Positions 5,339 through 10,198 of a DNA stretch of 15,313 nucleotides are shown here, piece by piece. The stretch's first letter is position 1; each line of letters starts with the position of its first letter. The DNA comes from an uncultured bacterium (GTDB lineage: Bacteria; Patescibacteriota; Minisyncoccia; Phycocordibacterales; UBA9973): NCBI GenBank assembly GCA_903895055.1, contig CAITSL010000037.1, forward strand, positions 1-15,313, in the 5' to 3' direction. The position numbers and the translations under genes are program-made. The notes below the pieces were generated by a model that was not told the origin of the DNA, did no database searches, and saw only the letters and a list, made by a program, of their open reading frames with translations.

Positions 5339-6670
5339 TCAATTATACCACTTTTTTAGTTTTTGCAAAATTTCGGAGAGAGCTTTGAGCGTGTAATCAA
5401 TATCGGCTTTGGTCGTACCTCTCCCCATAGAAAAACGCAAAGACCCTACACCAACCCTCCCCAAAGTTCGGGGAGGGCGAAGGGAGGGATGTAACGCTTC
5501 GATCACATACGAACCTTTTTTATCTCCGGACTGGCAAGCGCTTTTTTCGGAAACATAAATTCCGCGAGCGGATAATTCCAACACCAAAAGATCACTCGGC
5601 ATTTTCGGGATAGAAATATTTACATTGTTTGGTAATCTATTTTGCAAATCACCATTTAAAACTATTCTATAATTCGTTAGAATTTTAGAATTGATTAGTT
5701 TATCAATAAAATAATCTCGCAATTTGGTTAGTCTTTTATTTTCTTTTTCTTTTATCTTTTCGATAATTTCTAAAGCTTTTGCTAGTCCTATAATTAGGGG
5801 AACATTTTCTGTTCCCGGTCTTAAGCCTAATTCTTGGTCTCCCCCGCCAAAGATATTTTCAAGCGGAACTCCTTTTCTTTTATAAAGCACTCCGACTCTT
5901 CCGGCTCCTTCAATTTTTGAACCAGAGAGAGAAAGTAGATCCACTCCGAGTTTTTCTACATTCAAATCCAAGTAATTCACTGCTTGCACGGCATCGGTGT
6001 GAAAAATAGGTAGTCCAGAAAGAAATAGATTTTTAGAGCACAGATATTTTTTTGCTAAAAAATTCCTCGTGCTCGCGCCGTCGCGCTCCCAAGCCTCTAA
6101 AAATCTATTCCTTTCTTTTCTGTAATGCCGAATTTCTCTGGCAATTTCTTTTATTGGCTGTATCGTACCAATTTCATTGTTGGCGTACATCACCGAAACG
6201 AGCACAGTATTTTTCTTAATTTCTTTTTTTATTTTTTTCGGATCCACAATCCCATTCGATTCCACCGGCACAATTGAGATTTCCGCCATTTTCCTTTTCT
6301 CAAGCATTTTAAAAGTTTCCAGCACAGAAGGATGTTCGATGTTCGTGGTCACAATGTGCGGAATTAGTAGAGTATGTGAAATGTTTTTCAAGTTTTTAAC
6401 TCCGAGGGTCCCACCGCGTAATCGCGGAAGGGCGCAGGAGGAAAAATTTGGAAGACATGAAGCTACTATCCCCTGAATCGCCAAATTGTTGCTTTCGGTT
6501 CCGCCACTGGTAAAAATTATCTTTTTGGGTTGGGTCTTCAAAATCTTGGCAACTTTTCCTCGTGAATTTTCAAGTTCCTTTCTGGCTTCCATCCCCAAAA
6601 AATGTATCGAACTCGGATTAGGTAATACTGAGGAAGCATAATCCATATATATTTTCTTTGATTTTCCCAT
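5339..6670 (-). CDS. Cysteine desulfurase (NifS/IscS family) with three in-frame inserts
   Basis: 443 aa from ATG 6670; a longer frame exists only from a TTG at 6712 and would cross the promoter. PLP enzyme that takes sulfur from cysteine for Fe-S clusters and thiolated tRNAs. Motifs: IYMDYAS (7-13), PNPSSIH (18-24), SGGTES (55-60), NNEIGTIQPI, HTDAVQA (224-230), SLSGSKIEGAGRVG with PLP Lys252 (the usual His before it is Ser), GLRPGTENV, catalytic loop SACQSG with Cys379, LRFSMGRGTT. Compared with the usual length near 380-400, three inserts stand out: about 72-98, about 184-219 and about 393-408, each over a GC-rich or inverted-repeat DNA segment. The usual stretch between the N-terminal DYA motif and NPSSIH is about 20 residues shorter. 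PLP and Cys residues are intact, so it is probably active. First gene of a minus-strand run with the pseudoprotease (4-nt gap) and clpB. Confidence 0.9.
   Translation of the reverse strand: MGKSKKIYMDYASSVLPNPSSIHFLGMEARKELENSRGKVAKILKTQPKKIIFTSGGTESNNLAIQGIVASCLPNFSSCALPRLRGGTLGVKNLKNISHTLLIPHIVTTNIEHPSVLETFKMLEKRKMAEISIVPVESNGIVDPKKIKKEIKKNTVLVSVMYANNEIGTIQPIKEIAREIRHYRKERNRFLEAWERDGASTRNFLAKKYLCSKNLFLSGLPIFHTDAVQAVNYLDLNVEKLGVDLLSLSGSKIEGAGRVGVLYKRKGVPLENIFGGGDQELGLRPGTENVPLIIGLAKALEIIEKIKEKENKRLTKLRDYFIDKLINSKILTNYRIVLNGDLQNRLPNNVNISIPKMPSDLLVLELSARGIYVSEKSACQSGDKKGSYVIEALHPSLRPPRTLGRVGVGSLRFSMGRGTTKADIDYTLKALSEILQKLKKWYN
5342..5369 (-). promoter_or_regulatory. Internal promoter for the pseudoprotease-clpB pair
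   Basis: Minus strand: TTTGCA (5364-5369, 4 of 6), 16-bp spacer, perfect TATAAT (5342-5347), then 7 nt to ATG 5334. It lies at the 3' end of the cysteine desulfurase gene. Expected transcripts begin at or next to the ATG. Confidence 0.5.
5447..5494. repeat. GC-rich hairpin insert near the 3' end of the cysteine desulfurase gene
   Basis: CCCTCCCC (5455-5462) and GGGGAGGG (5470-5477) form an 8-bp inverted repeat, followed by a further GGGAGGG copy (5482-5488). It encodes HPSLRPPRTLGRVGVG (residues 393-408), which replaces the short link normally found between the catalytic-Cys segment and the LRFSMGRGTT motif. Confidence 0.6.
6017..6116. repeat. 100-bp inverted-repeat element inserted in the cysteine desulfurase gene
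   Basis: The 22-bp arms at 6017-6038 and 6095-6116 are complementary at 21 of 22 positions. They enclose 56 bp with a GC-rich core (GCTCGCGCCGTCGCGCTC at 6071-6088). It is read in frame as roughly residues 184-219, between REIRHYR and PIFHTDAVQA, where the family normally has only a few residues. The architecture resembles a MITE or a palindromic repeat element. No clear target-site duplication can be assigned. Confidence 0.7.
6377..6457. repeat. Repeat-like insert in the 5' third of the cysteine desulfurase gene
   Basis: This segment encodes about residues 72-98 (CLPNFSSCALPRLRGGTLGV...), absent from ordinary family members between the NNLAIQGI helix and the IVTTNIEHPSV strand. It is GC-rich and contains a CCGCG-TAAT-CGCGG hairpin (6414-6427). 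Boundaries are approximate, set by the family pattern. Confidence 0.5.
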
Positions 6671-6705
6671 AAAAATAGTATATATTAAAGACTTATGAAT
6701 ACAAA
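6658..6705. promoter_or_regulatory. Compact divergent promoter with overlapping -10 boxes
   Basis: Only 24 bp (6671-6694) separate the divergent ATGs at 6670 and 6695. Plus strand: TTGATT (6658-6663), 17-bp spacer, TATATT (6681-6686), 8 nt to ATG. Minus strand: TATACT (6677-6682), 6 nt to ATG, with a weak upstream TTTGTA (6700-6705). The -10 boxes share 6681-6682, and each -35 lies at or inside the opposite gene's 5' end. Both mRNAs would be leaderless or nearly so. Confidence 0.6.
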
Positions 6706-7150
6706 GCTTCAAATTATTTTTCTAATTATAACCTTACTGGCCATTTTGATTGGCGCGATTTGGATCTTTAAGACCGAAAAACGTTTAAAGAGATTTTTTA
6801 TCGGTAAAAAAGCCAAAGACCTGGAAGACACCATTTTAAATTTGGAGGGAGATATTGAAAAATTAAAAAAAGCAAAAGAAAAAGGAGAGATTGAAATAAA
6901 AGAAATAAATGCCAAACTCAAAAAAAGCATTCGAGGCCTTGAGACAATTCGTTTCAATCCTTTCCCGGACCAAGGGAGTAATCAAAGCTTTGCGATTGGC
7001 ATGTTAAATGAGGAAGGCGACGGCGTAGTCCTTTCAAGTTTATATTCTCGAGAGAGAATGAGTGTCTTTGCTAAGCCGATTAAGAGTGGAAAATCAGAAT
7101 ATGAATTAACGGAGGAAGAAGAGAAAGCAGTTAGAAAAGCAAAAGTATAA
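6695..7150 (+). CDS. DUF4446-family membrane protein
   Basis: 151 aa. A short N-terminus is followed by one transmembrane helix (about 7-25), a basic segment, a charged coiled coil (about 38-78) and the DUF4446-type C-terminal domain: GLETIRFNPFPDQGSNQSFAIGMLNEEGDGVVLSSLYSRERMSVFAKPI then a LTEEEEKAV ending. The function of this family is unknown. Its last codon overlaps infB by one base (TAATG at 7148-7152), so the two are translationally coupled and probably form an operon with rbfA. Transcription likely comes from the divergent promoter directly upstream; no Shine-Dalgarno sequence is seen. Confidence 0.8.
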   Translation: MNTKLQIIFLIITLLAILIGAIWIFKTEKRLKRFFIGKKAKDLEDTILNLEGDIEKLKKAKEKGEIEIKEINAKLKKSIRGLETIRFNPFPDQGSNQSFAIGMLNEEGDGVVLSSLYSRERMSVFAKPIKSGKSEYELTEEEEKAVRKAKV

Positions 7151-8658
7151 TGCAAAATACAAAAACAGAACAAAAAAATATTGAACGCCCGCCCATTGTT
7201 GTCGTGATGGGTCATATTGATCACGGCAAATCAACTCTTTTGGATTACATAAGAAAAAGCAATATCGTTGAACATGAAGTAGGAGGCATTACTCAAAACA
7301 TTTCCGCTTATGAGGTCGTACACAAAGACGAAAATGGAAAAGAAAAGAAAATAACTTTTTTAGACACTCCCGGGCATGAAGCATTTTCTGGCATGCGGGA
7401 AAGAGGCGCTAGTATTGCAGATATTGCTATTTTGGTAGTTTCCGCCGAAGATGGAGTAAAAACTCAAACTATTGAAGCCTGGAAAACAATCGTGGAAAGC
7501 GGCATCCCCTCGATCGTGGCCATCAATAAAATTGATAAACCCGGCGCCAATGTTGAAAAAACAAAAATGGAATTGGCAGAACATGAAATTTATTTGGAAA
7601 ATTATGGTGGTAAAATTCCCTATGTCGAAATTTCGGCCAAAGTTGGAACAGGAGTAGATAATTTATTGTCTTTAATCTTGCTTGTAGCTTTAATGGAAAA
7701 TTTCACAGGGAATATCGAGGAGAATGCCTCCGGTCAAGTAATTGAAGCAAATCTTGATCCAAAACGCGGGATAGAAGCATCTCTCATTATAAAAAATGGT
7801 TCAATCAAAAAAGGAATGATAGTCACGGTTGGAGATGCAATTTGTCCTACAAAAATTATGGAAAATTTCTTAGGAAAGACAATCTGCGAAGCGACCTTTT
7901 CTTCTCCCATCCGCCTGGTTGGTTTTTCTAAAATGCCCAAAGTGGGAGCGGAATTTAAATCATTTAAAAATAAACGCACTGCCGAAGAATATTTAAAAAA
8001 TGAAAAAGTGGAAACAAATTGCGAAAAAATATTAAATTCTCTGGATGGAAATAAAAAAATAATTCCCATTGTGATCAAGGCCGATGTGGCTGGAACACTT
8101 GAAGCAATAGAAAAAGAAATTGAAAAAATAACAGATGAAAATACCGAATTCAGAATTATTGGGAGGGGGGTTGGAACTATTTCTGAATCTGACATAAAAT
8201 CAGTTGCAACCTGTCTTGACGCTCTGGTGATCGGTTTTAATGTGAAAGCAGACAGAAGCGCGATAGATCTGGCCGAAAAGAGAGGAATCACACTCGCCTA
8301 TTTCAATATTATTTACAAGATGACCGAATGGCTCGCAGACGAAATGTCAAAGCGTAGATTAAAAATCGAAACAGCGGAAACGACTGGCAAAGCAAAAATC
8401 TTAAAAGCTTTTAGCCGTACTAAAGAACGTCAAATATTGGGAGGCAAAGTAATAGAAGGGCAGATAACTTTAAATAGCACGATTAAAATATTACGACGAG
8501 ATTTTGAAATCGGATCCGGAAAAATTGTAAATCTGGAAAAGAATAAAGTAAAAACTTCTTTGATTGAAGAAGGTTCCGAATTCGGCATGATGATTGAATC
8601 AAAAATAGAAATTGTCGCTGGAGATGTTCTTGAATCTTTTAATATGGTACAAAAATAA
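7150..8658 (+). CDS. infB: Translation initiation factor IF-2 (short form)
   Basis: 502 aa. GTPase that places fMet-tRNA on the 30S subunit and promotes subunit joining. G1 is GHIDHGKS (21-28; the family usually has GHVDHGKT), G2 GGITQNI (45-51), G3 DTPGHE (72-77), G4 NKID (126-129) and G5 SAKVGTG (about 158-164). The beta-barrel domain II starts near GQVIEANLDPKRG, domain III near IIPIVIKADVAGTLEAIEKEI, and C-terminal domain IV (fMet-tRNA binding) covers about 410-500 (AKILKAFSRTKERQILGGKV...). The long N-terminal domains of model-bacterial IF-2 are absent: only about 14 residues precede the G domain. Its neighbours are the DUF4446 gene (1-base overlap) and rbfA (3-nt gap), the usual infB-rbfA order. 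Confidence 0.97.
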   Translation: MQNTKTEQKNIERPPIVVVMGHIDHGKSTLLDYIRKSNIVEHEVGGITQNISAYEVVHKDENGKEKKITFLDTPGHEAFSGMRERGASIADIAILVVSAEDGVKTQTIEAWKTIVESGIPSIVAINKIDKPGANVEKTKMELAEHEIYLENYGGKIPYVEISAKVGTGVDNLLSLILLVALMENFTGNIEENASGQVIEANLDPKRGIEASLIIKNGSIKKGMIVTVGDAICPTKIMENFLGKTICEATFSSPIRLVGFSKMPKVGAEFKSFKNKRTAEEYLKNEKVETNCEKILNSLDGNKKIIPIVIKADVAGTLEAIEKEIEKITDENTEFRIIGRGVGTISESDIKSVATCLDALVIGFNVKADRSAIDLAEKRGITLAYFNIIYKMTEWLADEMSKRRLKIETAETTGKAKILKAFSRTKERQILGGKVIEGQITLNSTIKILRRDFEIGSGKIVNLEKNKVKTSLIEEGSEFGMMIESKIEIVAGDVLESFNMVQK

Positions 8659-8661
8659 ATT

Positions 8662-9006
8662 ATGGAAAATAGAAACGACCTACCTGCCGGCAGGCAAGGG
8701 AAAATAGCAAATCAAATCAAAGAACTTACGGCTATTTTCTTGGAACGAGAAAATAATCGGACTTCTCTGGTAACTGTTACCTCTTGCAACACTTCCCCTG
8801 ATTTAAAAAAGGCTACAATATTTATAACGGTACTGCCAAATGAAAAAGAGCATGATGCGTTAGAATTTGCAAAACGAAAACGTAAAGACCTGCGCGAATT
8901 TCTGAAGAAAAAAATGAGAATGAAAGTCACTCCCTTCCTTGATATTGCGATAGATCAAGGAGAAAAAAATCGCCAAAAAATTGACGAATTGTTACGAAAA
9001 AAATAA
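8662..9006 (+). CDS. rbfA: Ribosome-binding factor A with an LPAGRQG insert
   Basis: 114 aa, the normal family size. RbfA binds the 30S subunit and assists late 16S rRNA maturation. The KH-like core is visible: IANQIKELTAIFLERE (helix 1), TVTSCNTSPDLKKATIFITVLP (strands with the SxDLKxAxVxV pattern), then a helix with LREFLKKKMRMKVTPFLDIAID and the closing KIDELLRKK. Residues 7-13 (LPAGRQG), between MENRND and KIANQ, are encoded by a palindromic repeat and look foreign to the fold. They sit in the flexible N-terminus, where they are probably tolerated. It starts 3 nt after infB. Confidence 0.93.
   Translation: MENRNDLPAGRQGKIANQIKELTAIFLERENNRTSLVTVTSCNTSPDLKKATIFITVLPNEKEHDALEFAKRKRKDLREFLKKKMRMKVTPFLDIAIDQGEKNRQKIDELLRKK
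8680..8700. repeat. Palindromic LPAGRQG-encoding repeat in rbfA
   Basis: 21 bp, exactly seven codons, centred on the perfect palindrome CCTGCCGGCAGG (8683-8694) with a partial direct repeat CAGGCAAGGG at its end. I recognise the LPAGRQG peptide as a recurrent annotation artefact-like insert in CPR proteins (memory, not searched). Confidence 0.8.
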
Positions 9007-9016
9007 TATTTTTTTG

Positions 9017-9098
9017 TGCCCGAGGTGGGAATCGAACCCACATCCCTTGCGAGACACGATTTTAAGTCGTGCGCGTATACCAGTTCCGCCACTCGGGC
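9017..9098 (-). tRNA. tRNA-Leu (anticodon TAA)
   Basis: Acceptor GCCCGAG/CTCGGGC with discriminator A; anticodon arm CACGA-CTTAAAA-TCGTG; class II variable arm (TCTCGCAAGGGATG); T arm GTGGG-TTCGATT-CCCAC. No encoded CCA. It converges on rbfA with 10 bp between them. Confidence 0.95.
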
Positions 9099-9113
9099 AT
9101 TTAAGGAGACCTG

Positions 9114-9185
9114 AGGCCTGGGGCGGAATTGAACCGCCGTATATTCCTTTTGCAGAGGAATGCCTTACCACTTGGCTACCAGGCC
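9114..9185 (-). tRNA. tRNA-Cys (anticodon GCA)
   Basis: Acceptor GGCCTGG/CCAGGCC with discriminator U (a tRNA-Cys identity base); D arm AGCCAAGTGGTAAGGC; anticodon arm TTCCT-CTGCAAA-AGGAA; T arm CGGCG-GTTCAAT-TCCGCC region. No encoded CCA. It is 15 bp upstream of tRNA-Leu(TAA) on the same strand and probably cotranscribed. Confidence 0.95.
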
Positions 9186-9221
9186 AATATTGTTTCTAGT
9201 CAATTCATTTATTATTTTTTA

Positions 9222-9279
9222 GACCTCTGCGCAGAAGAATGTCATATTCACTACGCTCACGCCACTTGGCTACCAGGCC
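9222..9279 (-). pseudogene. Broken second copy of tRNA-Cys
   Basis: The first 18 nt of tRNA-Cys (9262-9279, GGCCTGGTAGCCAAGTGG) are repeated exactly. They are followed by about 20 unrelated nt (GCGTGAGCGTAGTGAATATG region), then CATTCTTCTGC, which matches the tRNA-Cys anticodon arm at 10 of 11 positions, and the perfect palindrome TCTGCGCAGA (9226-9235). No T arm or 3' acceptor strand follows. It lies directly behind the promoter at 9288-9315. Confidence 0.65.
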
Positions 9280-9287
9280 GTCCGTTT

Positions 9288-9315
9288 AGTTTAACATTTT
9301 TAAAAAAACTTTCAA
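9288..9315 (-). promoter_or_regulatory. Promoter for the minus-strand tRNA-Cys/tRNA-Leu cluster
   Basis: Minus strand: TTGAAA (9310-9315, 5 of 6), 16-bp spacer, TAAACT (9288-9293, 4 of 6). The expected start near 9281 is 2 nt before the truncated tRNA-Cys copy, as if that copy stands where the original gene began. Confidence 0.5.
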
Positions 9316-9361
9316 AATATAAGAAATTGTGATAAATTTAATACAGTTAAAAAAGTTTTAA

Positions 9362-9434
9362 CCGCCCTTAGCTCAGCTGGTAGAGCAGATCCCTCTTAAG
9401 GATAAGGTCCTCGGTTCGATCCCGAGAGGGCGGA
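9362..9434 (+). tRNA. tRNA-Lys (anticodon CTT)
   Basis: Acceptor CCGCCCT/AGGGCGG, discriminator A; D arm GCTCAGCTGGTAGAGC; anticodon loop CTCTTAA (anticodon CTT) on a stem with a G-A mismatch at its base (27-43); T arm CTCGG-TTCGATC-CCGAG. No encoded CCA. It begins with C rather than the usual G. Confidence 0.93.
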
Positions 9435-9444
9435 CAGCGTAAAG

Positions 9445-9472
9445 AAAAATCCTCCCTGCGGAGGATTTTTTA
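9445..9472 (+). terminator. Intrinsic terminator after tRNA-Lys
   Basis: AAAAATCCTCC (9445-9455), loop CTGC, GGAGGATTTTT (9460-9470): an 11-bp stem whose 3' side runs into a T6 tract. It lies 10 nt after the tRNA. Confidence 0.9.
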
Positions 9473-9512
9473 GCTTTATCCCAATCAGAGTTATATTTTT
9501 TTTATTTTACTA

Positions 9513-9541
9513 TTGGCATATGCTATATGTTTTAGTATAAT
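9513..9541 (+). promoter_or_regulatory. Strong promoter for the homing endonuclease gene
   Basis: TTGGCA (9513-9518, 5 of 6), 17-bp spacer, perfect TATAAT (9536-9541), then only 6 nt to ATG 9548. The predicted transcript starts at or beside the ATG, so the mRNA should be leaderless. Confidence 0.75.
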
Positions 9542-9547
9542 ATAGAT

Positions 9548-10198
9548 ATGGCATACAGAAAAAGTAAGGTAAATTTAATTTGGAATAATAATTTTGCATA
9601 TATTATAGGAGTAATTGCAACTGATGGTAATTTATCTAGTGATTTAAGACATATAGTTATTACGTCAAAAGATTATGAAATGGTTAGAAATTGCAGGAAA
9701 CACTTAGAGATCAAAAATAAATTCAGTAGAACGGCGAGAGGAGGATCAAAGGATAAAAAATATTACATGTTTCAGTTTGGAGATAAAAACTTTTTTGATT
9801 TTTTATTAGATCTAGGATTAACTCCAAAAAAATCAAAGACAATATCAGAATTAAAAATACCTCAAAAATATTTTGGCGATTTTTTTAGAGGATGCATAGA
9901 TGGAGACGGAAGTATTTCAATATCTAGCCACCCAGAAAGTAAACACCCTCAATATAAAGTGCGACTCTGTTCAGCCAGTAAAAAATTCCTTGATTGGATT
10001 TTTAAAATGTGTAAGATTGTCTTTGCTGTTGAAGGTGGTTCAATTTATAAGTTAACTAATTCTTCTATTTATATTCTTTCTTTCGGCAAAAAAGACAGTA
10101 TCGTTATACTTAATGAAATTTATAAAGGAAATGTGCTATGCTTATCAAGGAAAAGAAAGGTTGCAGAAAAAATAATGGGCAAGTGGCGTAATTGGTAG
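9548..10198 (+). CDS. LAGLIDADG homing endonuclease, 3' end inside tRNA-Leu
   Basis: 216 aa. It has two LAGLIDADG helices, YIIGVIATDG (18-27) and FFRGCIDGDG (112-121), both with the metal-binding Asp (Asp26, Asp120), spaced as in a single-chain enzyme with two domains; strand segments such as HIVITSKD and YKVRLCSASKKFLDW follow each helix. Such enzymes cut a long specific DNA site and spread their own gene. It is free-standing here: no intron or intein host is visible. The gene is AT-rich, has its own consensus promoter, and its last seven codons plus stop (GKWRNW-stop) are the first 22 nt of tRNA-Leu(TAG), so it abuts or invades the tRNA gene. The tRNA fold is intact. Confidence 0.88.
   Translation: MAYRKSKVNLIWNNNFAYIIGVIATDGNLSSDLRHIVITSKDYEMVRNCRKHLEIKNKFSRTARGGSKDKKYYMFQFGDKNFFDFLLDLGLTPKKSKTISELKIPQKYFGDFFRGCIDGDGSISISSHPESKHPQYKVRLCSASKKFLDWIFKMCKIVFAVEGGSIYKLTNSSIYILSFGKKDSIVILNEIYKGNVLCLSRKRKVAEKIMGKWRNW

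Noticed and set aside
5339..5341. TGA recoded as glycine, as in some CPR lineages
   Set aside because: TGA ends the cysteine desulfurase at the expected C-terminus, and the other genes end cleanly at TAA/TAG without in-frame TGA at conserved glycines.
6671..6712. Upstream TTG start for the cysteine desulfurase
   Set aside because: It would cross the divergent promoter and add residues foreign to the family; ATG 6670 directly precedes the conserved IYMDYAS.
7734..8291. 185-codon minus-strand frame inside infB
   Set aside because: It is antisense to the well-supported IF-2 domains II and III and has no recognisable features.
8981..9332. Open frames across the tRNA-Leu and tRNA-Cys genes on the plus strand
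   Set aside because: The peptides (for example CPRWESNPHPLRDT) are antisense tRNA translations, a common annotation artefact.
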